From: Xanthocytophaga flava
GTDB taxonomy: Bacteria; Bacteroidota; Bacteroidia; Cytophagales; 172606-1
DNA: 51,763 nucleotides
Reading direction: 5' to 3'
Assembly: GCA_030068525.1 (NCBI GenBank)
Contig: JASJOS010000028.1
Span: 1-51,763 of the forward strand
Shown here: one piece after another, positions 7,839 through 15,966 of the stretch
Layout of the letters: every line of letters begins with the position of its first letter
How positions within the stretch are numbered: the first letter of the stretch is position 1
Notes under the pieces: model-generated
Told to the model about the DNA's origin: nothing
Seen by the model: the letters and a program-made list of their open reading frames with translations, nothing else
Database searches by the model: none
Program-made: the position numbers and the translations under genes

Positions 7839-8285
7839 ATGTTTGACTATGGCATTGGCGGACAGGAACGCAAAATTAATGTAAGTGAAGGTATTACCGA
7901 TATTCCGCAAAACCGGACACTGCTTGTTGAGAAACTTACCGATGAGCCTCCGATCCAACCGGAGATTGTATATGATCTGAAAAATGTTACAGATGTATTT
8001 GAGCATTTTCAGCCTGAGAAAGAAGTTGAATTTACAGATGAACAAGGAAGTACATTTACTGAGACACTCCGATTCCGAAGTGTAGCTGACTTTGGCAAAC
8101 AAGGTCTACTCAGTCAGAGTGAATTTCTGCAAAATCTGAATCTACAGTTTGAAGATTTCCAGAAATATGTTCGACAGCTCAAATCCAATAAAATTCTGAA
8201 GACTTTGCTGGAAAATCCAGAAGCAAAGGCAGCTTACCTTGCTGCTCTTCAGCAAGCCATCAAAGAGCTGGAAGAAGGAGAATAG
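7839..8285 (+). CDS. tssB: T6SS sheath small subunit TssB
   Basis: A 148-aa cytoplasmic sheath protein (VipA type). It has the N-terminal strand region, the FRSVADFGKQGLLSQSEFLQNL segment that resembles the conserved core of Bacteroidota TssB, and a C-terminal amphipathic helix (about 110-148). It pairs with TssC, encoded 68 bp downstream, to form the contractile sheath. The assignment rests on size, position before an unmistakable TssC, and this core segment. Confidence 0.88.
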   Translation: MFDYGIGGQERKINVSEGITDIPQNRTLLVEKLTDEPPIQPEIVYDLKNVTDVFEHFQPEKEVEFTDEQGSTFTETLRFRSVADFGKQGLLSQSEFLQNLNLQFEDFQKYVRQLKSNKILKTLLENPEAKAAYLAALQQAIKELEEGE

Positions 8286-8353
8286 CCCCTTACTTTCCAA
8301 CTTAAAATGATTTACCAGTCAGACAATCTAACTCTCATTAACTACAAATCACT

Positions 8354-9724
8354 ATGGCTGAGGCAAAAGAAAATCTTCAGGCAGGACAATTAGCTGTAAA
8401 GGAACAGTTGCCTGCTATTTCACTGGAACAGGCAGGACAGAAATTAGCTAAATACGGTGGCTTTGGTATTCTGGAAACTACTATTGATGGATTACAAAAC
8501 CTGAATCCTGAGAAGAAAGCCCGTAAACGCATCTTTTTAACGGATGAGTCTAAAAAAGCAGAAAGGGAAGCATTAAAGAAAAGACTGAGGCTGCTTTCTG
8601 ATCTGATTAGCAGTGCAGAGACTGTGCCCGAACTTATCGAAAAAGCAACCGAAAAATCTGAAACCGCTACTCAGTTACTCACCCAAAATCTAAGTAATGC
8701 GTTTGCATCCGTTCGAGACTTGGAACGGTCTTATCGTTCGGTAGCCAATTTCTTTAAGAATGCAGATCAGGACAAGTTAAAGAATGTGTCGATCATGAAC
8801 GCTGACATGGAGCAAGTCACCAATCTGGAAAACACTACCTTCATTGATGCGATTACAGAGGAGATTGAAAAAAACTATGATCGGCTGGACCTGCGGGATA
8901 ACTATTCACTGCTGGTATTACCAGGATATCTGGGATCTAAAAAAGTAGTAGATAAATGGGCTCGTATTGCTAATAAGAATAAAGTTATGCTGGTGACAGA
9001 CTTTGAACACCTGGATGCTCCGGAAGATGTGATAGATCTGTTTGACTCAGCTCAGCTTACAGGAGGAGATGCGTATCTGTCGAATGTGGTTATGACCTGT
9101 AACTGGTTGGTAGGAAGAGGAAGATACCAGGAAGTACAGGAAGAAGAAGACTTATATGTGCCTCCATCAACAGCACTGGCAGGTCGGATATACAGCACAT
9201 TAATGTCACAGGTAACCGCAGGACGCAAGCATGGGTCATTGTTTGAGGTAGATGGAGTACGATTCCAATTGAAGAAAAGTGAAATCAGTGAAATTGAAAA
9301 GTTAGGACTAATTCCCATGGTGGCGGAATACGGAAAGGTAATGCCATTTGCTGCCAAGACTCTTTTCAGTGGTGATAATATTGGTTTGCAGACTTACTCG
9401 GTAGTGCGGGTATTTGATTACATCACCAAAGTACTGATTGATTTTCTGAATCGCAGAGCTTTTGAAAATTTCAATGTCAATACTCGGATGGATATTCAGA
9501 AGCAGATTACCCGCTTCTTGGATAGTGTAACAGGGCCTGGTAAACTGATCGAAAAATTTAAGGTGCTTCGTTTTGAACAGGACCCTCAGAAGAAAGACCG
9601 TATCTATCTGGACATTCATATGGTTCCTTATTTTCCTGCCAAGACGTTTGTAATCAAACTGGATGGTCAGAAAGGAGATGATCCGGATTCTGCTGACTGG
9701 AAGGCTGACTATCAGCAACAATAA
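8354..9724 (+). CDS. tssC: T6SS sheath large subunit TssC
   Basis: A 456-aa sheath protein (VipB type) of usual length for subtype iii. Central parts show the expected alternation of helices and strands, including the segment ITEEIEKNYDRLDLRDNYSL that precedes the sheath handshake region and ends in a charged tail. With TssB it builds the helical sheath whose contraction drives the Hcp tube. Position between tssB and three tssD genes supports the call. Confidence 0.92.
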   Translation: MAEAKENLQAGQLAVKEQLPAISLEQAGQKLAKYGGFGILETTIDGLQNLNPEKKARKRIFLTDESKKAEREALKKRLRLLSDLISSAETVPELIEKATEKSETATQLLTQNLSNAFASVRDLERSYRSVANFFKNADQDKLKNVSIMNADMEQVTNLENTTFIDAITEEIEKNYDRLDLRDNYSLLVLPGYLGSKKVVDKWARIANKNKVMLVTDFEHLDAPEDVIDLFDSAQLTGGDAYLSNVVMTCNWLVGRGRYQEVQEEEDLYVPPSTALAGRIYSTLMSQVTAGRKHGSLFEVDGVRFQLKKSEISEIEKLGLIPMVAEYGKVMPFAAKTLFSGDNIGLQTYSVVRVFDYITKVLIDFLNRRAFENFNVNTRMDIQKQITRFLDSVTGPGKLIEKFKVLRFEQDPQKKDRIYLDIHMVPYFPAKTFVIKLDGQKGDDPDSADWKADYQQQ

Positions 9725-9837
9725 TCAGGATATTTTATAGACAGATAGTAAAATGGGAATGCCAGATCCAAACGGCCTTGTGGTTCCCATCTGAAAACAT
9801 ATTGCCGGTAGTTTACATAAATCAGATTTCAATCTTT

Positions 9838-10209
9838 ATGTCATTCAAAGCCTATCTTCTTTTCGATGGAGAACAGTATGAACTCACAGCATGCCATGTG
9901 ACCGTCCATCGCAAAGCCAATGTCAAGGGGCAGCCTGCATCCAAACCACTCTGGATCATATTTGTTGTGATGGACTCAATGGATGATACCAAAATAACCG
10001 AGTGGATGGTAAATCCTCATTTGCAGAAAGATGGAGAAATAGAAATATATAAAACGGATGAAGATGCTAAACTCAAGGTGATTTCTTTTCAGAAAGCATA
10101 CTGTGTAAACATGATTGACAACTTCTATACAGACGTCTCCTTTATGAAGTGCTCTCTTCAGATTGTTGGAGAACAGATCTCTATAGGTGAAGCGACTCTG
10201 ATAGTCTAA
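9838..10209 (+). CDS. tssD: T6SS tube protein TssD (Hcp), copy 1
   Basis: A 123-aa Hcp-like protein with the Bacteroidota TssD pattern: MSFKAYLLFDGEQYEL start, KGQPASK loop, a TEWMVNPHLQKDGEIEIY segment and a KAYCV strand. Hcp hexamers stack into the inner tube and may carry cargo. The ATG at 9838 aligns with the other two copies; the frame stays open to 9778 but those codons do not match. It lacks the C-terminal GVxHE motif of copies 2 and 3 and is the most divergent copy, so it may be a specialised tube or cargo-bearing form. Confidence 0.88.
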   Translation: MSFKAYLLFDGEQYELTACHVTVHRKANVKGQPASKPLWIIFVVMDSMDDTKITEWMVNPHLQKDGEIEIYKTDEDAKLKVISFQKAYCVNMIDNFYTDVSFMKCSLQIVGEQISIGEATLIV

Positions 10210-10242
10210 GTAGGTATTGACAACATTCTATTTCCTGTTTTT

Positions 10243-10749
10243 ATGTCTTTTAAAGGTGAATTTAAAGTAGCTGGCAATACTTATGAGGTGATTCAATGTC
10301 ATGTGCCACTTAGTCAGAAATATGATCAGCGGGGACGACCTTCATCAGGAGTACATTCTGGTCGGATACGAATTATGCTGGATGGAACGGCTGATGGAGC
10401 TTTGGGATCATGGATGGCTGATCCAACCAAAAAACAGGACGGACAAATACTATTTTACCGAACAGATCAGGTAGATACAGTTTTTAAGGAAGTGGCTTTT
10501 GAAGGAGCATATCTGATGACGTTAATTGAAAGCTTTACCCTGGATAATGAGAGTTCCTCTACATTACTGCTTGAGACAGAATTAATCAACACAGACATTG
10601 GGCCTGATGACACAAAAGATGGAGAGAGTCTGAAAAATTCATTTCGGGACTTACTAGACTGTCAGCAAAGAACCGGCAGAAGTTACTGTATGCTGTTACG
10701 TATTTCTGCTGAGAAGATAAAAATAGATGGTGTGGAGCACACAAACTAA
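10243..10749 (+). CDS. tssD: T6SS tube protein TssD (Hcp), copy 2, with C-terminal insertion
   Basis: A 168-aa Hcp paralogue with GRPSSG, GSWMADPTKKQDGQILFY and the end motif KIKIDGVEHTN. Compared with copy 3 it carries about 37 extra residues between the last two strands (roughly 108-145; INTDIGPDDTKDGESLKN onward). The insertion would lie on the ring face or rim and could bind a partner or cap the tube. It lies 33 bp after copy 1 and 14 bp before vgrG, hinting at co-expression with the spike. Confidence 0.88.
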   Translation: MSFKGEFKVAGNTYEVIQCHVPLSQKYDQRGRPSSGVHSGRIRIMLDGTADGALGSWMADPTKKQDGQILFYRTDQVDTVFKEVAFEGAYLMTLIESFTLDNESSSTLLLETELINTDIGPDDTKDGESLKNSFRDLLDCQQRTGRSYCMLLRISAEKIKIDGVEHTN

Positions 10750-10763
10750 TCTTTAAACAAACA

Positions 10764-12593
10764 ATGCAACAGGTAAAAGCAACTATCGAACTGGAAACTG
10801 GCAAAAAGATAACGCACTATACCCGGTTGCGCATTGAACAGAGTTTGTTTACCCATCATTCATTTGAATTGGAAGTGCCTTTTGAAGAATTAGAAGATCC
10901 TAAGGAGATGTTTTTTCATCAGGCGCATCAGGATGTGTGTGGTAAGGCAATTGCCTTTTCTTTTGAACCCGTACTGGAAAAGGGATCGTTCTCTTTTGCG
11001 TTCAAAGGTATCGTCACAGAGATTGCTTTGAAAAATACAAGTGATCTGGTCAATGTGTTTTTGCTGAAAGGCTATAGTCCAACAATTCTGCTGGAAGATT
11101 GCCAGACGCAACGAACCTTTCATGATCAGACCTTTGGACAGATTGCAGATTCTATCCTGGGTAAATATCCCCGGAACCTGATCAAACGCCGGATTGCTAC
11201 CCAGCATAATGAAAAACTGTCATATGCGGTTCAGTACAAAGAGACCAATTACGCTTTTCTGAGTCGTCTGGCAGCCGAGCAGGGTGAGTGGATGTATTAC
11301 AATGGAAAGGAGCTACTGATAGGAGACCATTCATCTTCAGAGACCATTGCATTTGAAGTGAATGGGGTACAGACTTGTCACATGTCGATTTCGCTGCGCC
11401 CATCCAAGTTTAGCATGGCTGTCTATGACTATATGCAAGATGAGCAATATCTGAGTAAGTCAGCAGACCAGTCGATAGATGGTTTGGGCAAGTTCAGCAG
11501 CTTTGCCTTGGACGAATCTACACGGTTATTCGAACAAAGTAGTGAGCAGACTTTGTACCATCCTTTTGATAACCAGCAGGCTGTTGACCAGACTGTAAAA
11601 ATACGTAAGGCCGTAGAGGCAAATTACCTGGTTGATTTTCGTGGTTCTGGTGAATATCCGGACTTTTCTGTAGGAGCTGTACTGGATGTGAGTAGTGTGC
11701 GTCCACAAAAAGATGGACAGGCTACAGAGAGTTTTGGTAAATACAGGGTAACAGAAATTATCCATGAAGTGGATGGAAATGGAAACTATGTCAACCAGTT
11801 TAAAGCTATCCCAGAATCGGCTGAATATCCTCCGTCCAATCATACTATTGTACACCCTGTAGCTCATTCAGATCTGGCAAGAGTGATTGATAATGATGAT
11901 CCGGAAGAAATGGGACGCATAAAAGTACAATTCCTATGGGCGTCTTCCGAACAGGAAACTGCCTGGGTACGTGTAGGACATCCCTATACAGGAGAAGGAA
12001 AAGGGATGCTTTTTATTCCAGAGATAGATGCACAGGTGGTAATTGGGTATCAGGGTAATAGCCCAAATATGCCATATGTGATTACCAGTTTGTATACTCA
12101 AAAGAGTGGAGAAAAATATACTACCAAGGATAATACGATTAAGCAGATTCTATTCAGAGGAGGGAACATGCTGAATTTCGAAGATGATCCCAATGCCAAT
12201 ACACAGCGAATCACCATCTCAAATATAGATAAACAGGATAAAGCAGCACTGATTATCTCCTTTGAAGATGATGGGAAAATTCAGTTGCAAACACAGGGAG
12301 ATATTGTATTGGAAGCAACGAAAGATATCTCTCTGAAAGCAAAGAATATAAACATGCAGGCAGAGGAGAAAATCAATCTGGAGGCTATGAATTTCAAACT
12401 CAGTGCCAAACAAAATATAGAGCAGGAAGCAACAGCAGCTTTAAAGTTGAAAGGAATGGAGATAAAAGCACAGGCAGATACCACAGCAGAGGTTAGTGCC
12501 AGTGCACAACTAAAATTATCTTCTTCTGCTACAACAGATATATCAGGCGGAGCCTTGGTAAAAGTAGAAGCCGCACTTATCAAACTAAATTAA
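10764..12593 (+). CDS. vgrG: T6SS spike protein VgrG (TssI)
   Basis: A 609-aa VgrG. The gp27-like part (about 1-380) contains the phage-late-control-like region with ETNYAFLSRLAAEQGEWMYY. The OB-fold gp5-like part follows (about 385-460; VHPVAHSDLARVIDNDDPEEMGRIKVQF, then TAWVRVGHPYTGEGKGMLFIPEIDAQVVIGY). A repetitive beta-helix needle closes the protein (about 500-609; runs such as DIVLEATKDISLKAKNINMQ). It ends in the needle, with no toxin extension, so cargo must be separate proteins, for instance the one encoded next. Confidence 0.96.
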   Translation: MQQVKATIELETGKKITHYTRLRIEQSLFTHHSFELEVPFEELEDPKEMFFHQAHQDVCGKAIAFSFEPVLEKGSFSFAFKGIVTEIALKNTSDLVNVFLLKGYSPTILLEDCQTQRTFHDQTFGQIADSILGKYPRNLIKRRIATQHNEKLSYAVQYKETNYAFLSRLAAEQGEWMYYNGKELLIGDHSSSETIAFEVNGVQTCHMSISLRPSKFSMAVYDYMQDEQYLSKSADQSIDGLGKFSSFALDESTRLFEQSSEQTLYHPFDNQQAVDQTVKIRKAVEANYLVDFRGSGEYPDFSVGAVLDVSSVRPQKDGQATESFGKYRVTEIIHEVDGNGNYVNQFKAIPESAEYPPSNHTIVHPVAHSDLARVIDNDDPEEMGRIKVQFLWASSEQETAWVRVGHPYTGEGKGMLFIPEIDAQVVIGYQGNSPNMPYVITSLYTQKSGEKYTTKDNTIKQILFRGGNMLNFEDDPNANTQRITISNIDKQDKAALIISFEDDGKIQLQTQGDIVLEATKDISLKAKNINMQAEEKINLEAMNFKLSAKQNIEQEATAALKLKGMEIKAQADTTAEVSASAQLKLSSSATTDISGGALVKVEAALIKLN

Positions 12594-12618
12594 ATCGTAA
12601 CACAAAACAGCTCTGACA

Positions 12619-13164
12619 ATGGCTTTAAGTATTCCTGATTATAAAATCTGGGTAGGCTCCGTCCTAAAATATGGCGGTATGCTGGCTGTAGTAGGCCTTG
12701 AATCGCTGGATGGGTCTATTATACGACTAGATGATCTCAAGTCCGGTAATTCAGGTTCGCCGTGGTATTGTTATGCAACACCTGGCGTACGGTTAGGCCT
12801 TGGATTGGGAGCATCTGTAGGCGTATCCATTATCCTTGTTCTGAACACGCAGTTTTATGTGGATCTGCATGGGCTTGATATCGGTGGTCCCGGACTTAAT
12901 ATAGCTTTTGAAGACAGATTCGGAAAAATTCCTTTATCTGAAAATGAATACAAGGCATTTGAGGCTATGGCGAAAGGGGCAATGAATATGAATCAGTACA
13001 ATGGCGTCACCAATGTTGCCAATGCTGTAATTAATGGACTTAACTACTCAGGCTCTGGTCCATTGGCTTTTATGTTTGATGTGCCAGGAGCTGGGACAGG
13101 TTTGGAATTATCAGCGGTATATACCCTCGAGTATAGACTTCAGTTAAAAGCATTGACTCAATAA
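12619..13164 (+). CDS. Unrecognised 181-aa protein between VgrG and TssD, candidate T6SS cargo
   Basis: I do not recognise this protein. It is Gly-rich and hydrophobic in its middle (about 57-82, GVRLGLGLGASVGVSIILVL), with a pattern of short strands that could also be a beta-sandwich or a barrel hairpin set. A helical stretch with KAFEAMAKGAMNMNQYNGV is near 112-135. There is no signal peptide or lipobox. It starts 25 bp after vgrG and ends 56 bp before the third tssD, the usual place for a VgrG-linked effector, its immunity protein or a chaperone. No separate cognate immunity gene is visible beside it, which argues for either a structural role or a membrane-acting effector. Confidence 0.6.
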   Translation: MALSIPDYKIWVGSVLKYGGMLAVVGLESLDGSIIRLDDLKSGNSGSPWYCYATPGVRLGLGLGASVGVSIILVLNTQFYVDLHGLDIGGPGLNIAFEDRFGKIPLSENEYKAFEAMAKGAMNMNQYNGVTNVANAVINGLNYSGSGPLAFMFDVPGAGTGLELSAVYTLEYRLQLKALTQ

Positions 13165-13220
13165 CTAAAAGAATCAGACTTATTTATTATTCAGTTCCAC
13201 TTACTAATCACTTTACCACT

Positions 13221-13607
13221 ATGTCATCATTTAATGCAACATTACAAGTAGAAGGCGGAGAATACGATGTGTTAAGCTGTAACTTCTCATTTGGTCAGGC
13301 TACTGACGACAAAGGCCGTCCGGCATCCAATGTTAAAGGAGGTAATCTGTTTATTCAGATTGTTACCAGTGACGATACCGCTCTTTTGGGCTGGATGATT
13401 GATCCCTATAAAAAGACCAATGGCAGTATCGTTTTCAAAAAAATAGACGAAGACTCTACTTTAAAAGAAGTCAAGTTTGAAGACGCTTACTGTGTAGGCT
13501 ATTCCGAGTCTTTCAATTCTACCTCTGCCAGTGCCATGACTGTCAGTCTGAATATTTCCGCCCGCAAAATAGAAGTAAGTGGTGTGGCACATGAAAACCA
13601 TGCCTGA
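13221..13607 (+). CDS. tssD: T6SS tube protein TssD (Hcp), copy 3, likely main tube subunit
   Basis: A 128-aa Hcp of canonical Bacteroidota form: MSSFNATLQVEGGEYDVLSC start, KGRPASN loop, LLGWMIDPYKKTNGSIVF, FEDAYCVGYSESF and end motif VSGVAHENHA. It is the most standard of the three copies in this cluster and the likely bulk tube subunit. It precedes tssN by 52 bp. Confidence 0.92.
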   Translation: MSSFNATLQVEGGEYDVLSCNFSFGQATDDKGRPASNVKGGNLFIQIVTSDDTALLGWMIDPYKKTNGSIVFKKIDEDSTLKEVKFEDAYCVGYSESFNSTSASAMTVSLNISARKIEVSGVAHENHA

Positions 13608-13659
13608 TCATAGGTCTGATACTCTATTATTCAATTCCTAATCTAAACCCTATTGACAG

Positions 13660-14412
13660 GTGAAAACTTCTGTTAAGCCAACAAAAGGTATTCTGTATAT
13701 GGCAGGCATGATCCTGCTGCTGATTCTGACTGGATTGCTTGGACTTTTATCCCCTTTGGCGATGCAGGGTTGGTATTTATTGGCTCAATTGCTTGGGTTT
13801 GGGTTAGGTATTGCACACTTATTTCTGTTGTATCGGTTTTTTACTGCACCGGAGACGAATCAGGATCTCTATGGTCTGGGTTTAACACTCATTGTACAGA
13901 TTCTGGGAGGAATAGGCATATGGCTTTTGTATCTCCTGGTTTTTAAAGCTGGTAATGCCGGATTTGCTACCTGTGTAATTCCATTTGTTATACCCTATCT
14001 GTTTGCCTGGACTTATAGAGCCTATCGGGCTATTCCGGATGCTGAATACAAAAAATGGTACTATCCATTAGGTGGGGCTATGCCTGATCTTGATTTGATT
14101 GACTTGTCTAAAATTCTGGTTGTACAGTTTGAATTTCCCAAACGAGCTACAGATGCTTCTACAACTAATTTTAAGGCAAAGGCTCCATTACAGATGCCAT
14201 TGGGAGAGTTGTTTCTGATATTTCTGAATGACTACAACGAACAAAATGGTGTCAATGGAATTCAGTTTACAGATTCACAGAACCGCCCTTATGGATGGCA
14301 TTTCTATGCAGTCAGAGGGCGATTCTTTCCTAGGCATTACTTCGATCCGGATCTGACATTCCAGCAGAATAATATACAGGATAACTTCATCATCAAAGCA
14401 GAACGAAAATGA
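13660..14412 (+). CDS. tssN: T6SS-iii inner-membrane protein TssN
   Basis: A 250-aa protein with four predicted membrane helices in the first half (about 12-33, 36-58, 70-95 and 100-122) and a soluble cytoplasmic C-terminal half (about 125-250) ending in basic residues. This topology and its place in the cluster fit TssN, the inner-membrane component that replaces the TssJLM parts in subtype iii. It starts with GTG at 13660; an in-frame ATG at 13702 would cut just into the first helix. The name rests on topology and synteny more than on a motif I can quote. Confidence 0.72.
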   Translation: MKTSVKPTKGILYMAGMILLLILTGLLGLLSPLAMQGWYLLAQLLGFGLGIAHLFLLYRFFTAPETNQDLYGLGLTLIVQILGGIGIWLLYLLVFKAGNAGFATCVIPFVIPYLFAWTYRAYRAIPDAEYKKWYYPLGGAMPDLDLIDLSKILVVQFEFPKRATDASTTNFKAKAPLQMPLGELFLIFLNDYNEQNGVNGIQFTDSQNRPYGWHFYAVRGRFFPRHYFDPDLTFQQNNIQDNFIIKAERK

Positions 14413-14504
14413 TCTGACTGAAATAGTTCAGGTAATACACAATTTTAAGACTATAAGGTCATCTACAACCTATAACCAAAGCTATTCTTACTACTATTTC
14501 AATT

Positions 14505-15452
14505 ATGAATACATCGAAACCATTATTGCTGACTGTTTTTATGGCCTTATTGAGTGTCCGGATAATGGCTCAAATGGCTGCTTCTTCGGAAGTTGCTCCA
14601 TTTGCATCCGAGTCAGCCAATAAAAAGTCTGCTGCTGAAAATAAGTTTTATGTAAAGGCATATGGATTTTATGGCTTGCTTACACCGGGTGGATTTAGCG
14701 GACAGGGGGTAGATCCATCCAGTACGTATTCCTATAGTTCGGGCAATGGTACAACCACCTATACAACCAAAAGTTCTGATTATAAAGTAGATAAGTCATT
14801 TGGGGCAGGCTTGCGGGTAGGAGGTGGAGTAGGGTTGGTTGTCAATGACTTTATTAATATAGGTATAGATGGAGAATATATTCTGGGAGGTACTGCTACA
14901 GAAAGTTATACTACAACTTCTGAGTACCGGATTAATTCTTCTGAGCCAACTACCAGTTACATTGCCAGAGTGCAAAAGAACTATGATTATACAATTGTAA
15001 ATATTATTCCCAATATCACCTTTAAGGCCGTATCCAAACCGGAATATTATATCTATAACCGATTAGGGGTTTGTATAGGGATTCCTACTAAACTATCCTA
15101 TGTAAATACCTCTAACTTTACCTATCCTGACAATCCTTCTGCACGATATGAAATTGAGATGACCAATAATCTGGAGAAAAGTGTAGGATTTGGCTATCAG
15201 GCTGCCTTGGGTATTCAGTTTCGTATTGTAGATCAGTTAAGAGGTTTTGTAGAACTGGTTATTTCCAGTGTTCAGCTTAAGTCTAATAGCTCAGAAGTAA
15301 CTAAAGCACAATATACATATATTGATGCTAATACCAGTCAGATTGATCAACCTATAGAAATAGACGAGTCTCAACGTCGGACAGATAATCTGAATCTGAA
15401 AATACCTGTGTCTTCTGTTGGCCTGGGTGCTGGAATCGCTTTTCGGTTTTGA
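14505..15452 (+). CDS. Outer-membrane beta-barrel protein inside the T6SS cluster
   Basis: A 315-aa exported protein. A signal peptide (1-22, ending RIMAQ) is followed by an Ala/Ser/Lys-rich linker and then alternating hydrophobic strands, for example FYVKAYGFYGLL, SFGAGLRVGGGVGLVV, INIGIDGEYILGG and VGLGAGIAFRF. The terminal Phe is the typical end of a barrel inserted by the BAM complex. Ser/Thr/Tyr-rich loops lie between strands. It sits between tssN and tssE with 92-bp and 28-bp gaps on the same strand, so it is probably co-transcribed. The classic T6SS core has no beta-barrel; this may anchor the apparatus in the outer membrane. Alternatively it is an unrelated passenger. Confidence 0.8.
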   Translation: MNTSKPLLLTVFMALLSVRIMAQMAASSEVAPFASESANKKSAAENKFYVKAYGFYGLLTPGGFSGQGVDPSSTYSYSSGNGTTTYTTKSSDYKVDKSFGAGLRVGGGVGLVVNDFINIGIDGEYILGGTATESYTTTSEYRINSSEPTTSYIARVQKNYDYTIVNIIPNITFKAVSKPEYYIYNRLGVCIGIPTKLSYVNTSNFTYPDNPSARYEIEMTNNLEKSVGFGYQAALGIQFRIVDQLRGFVELVISSVQLKSNSSEVTKAQYTYIDANTSQIDQPIEIDESQRRTDNLNLKIPVSSVGLGAGIAFRF

Positions 15453-15480
15453 GGCTTACTACTTGAAAGGACGATTTGCT

Positions 15481-15909
15481 ATGCCTAAGAGCTATTACAC
15501 ATTACCTCTGCGACTCGACGAGATTTTGCAGAAGAAAATGCATACACAATGTGGTTTGCGGGAGTCAGTTGCTCAGAATCTGTTTCTGCTCCTTACTACA
15601 CATTTTCGGGAGTCACGCTTTGATGGAGAATATGGCTGTAGTATTTGGGAAGAAGATTTTAGCCTGCAATCAAGCAATCGCTGGAAAGATGAAATTGTAA
15701 AATCAGTCACAACTACTATTGCAGAATATGAAAAGCGTCTTGCCAATGTACGGGTACGGGTAGAGATGGAAGATCATGAGTTTACATTGGGAGAGCATAA
15801 ACGCAGGATTAAACGTCGGCTGGGAATCTGGATTGATGGAGTGTTAACTCAGACAAACGAAAAATTTGAGTTTTACAAGGCATTCTATATCTCTCCTTTA
15901 TCTTTTTGA
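15481..15909 (+). CDS. tssE: T6SS baseplate protein TssE (gp25-like)
   Basis: A 142-aa baseplate wedge protein of the gp25 family. Its core contains GLRESVAQNLFLLLTTHFRESRFDGEYGC, the family's NLRNLLLTRPGER-like region in Bacteroidota form, and ITTIAEYEKRLANVRVRVEME-type strands. The ATG at 15481 lies 28 bp after the barrel gene; the frame is open to 15418, but that would overlap the upstream gene without adding family sequence. It is followed by tssF and tssG in the normal order. Confidence 0.85.
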   Translation: MPKSYYTLPLRLDEILQKKMHTQCGLRESVAQNLFLLLTTHFRESRFDGEYGCSIWEEDFSLQSSNRWKDEIVKSVTTTIAEYEKRLANVRVRVEMEDHEFTLGEHKRRIKRRLGIWIDGVLTQTNEKFEFYKAFYISPLSF

Positions 15910-15966
15910 TGTAAGTGATCTTTCGATGCACACCGTATCATAGTACTATTCCAAACACTACATTCT

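Noticed and set aside
9308-9721. 137-codon minus-strand frame inside tssC
   Set aside because: Antisense shadow of a clear sheath gene, with no motif of its own.
15418-15480. Upstream extension of tssE overlapping the beta-barrel gene
   Set aside because: The extra 21 codons match nothing in the gp25 family; the ATG at 15481 gives a normal length and gap.
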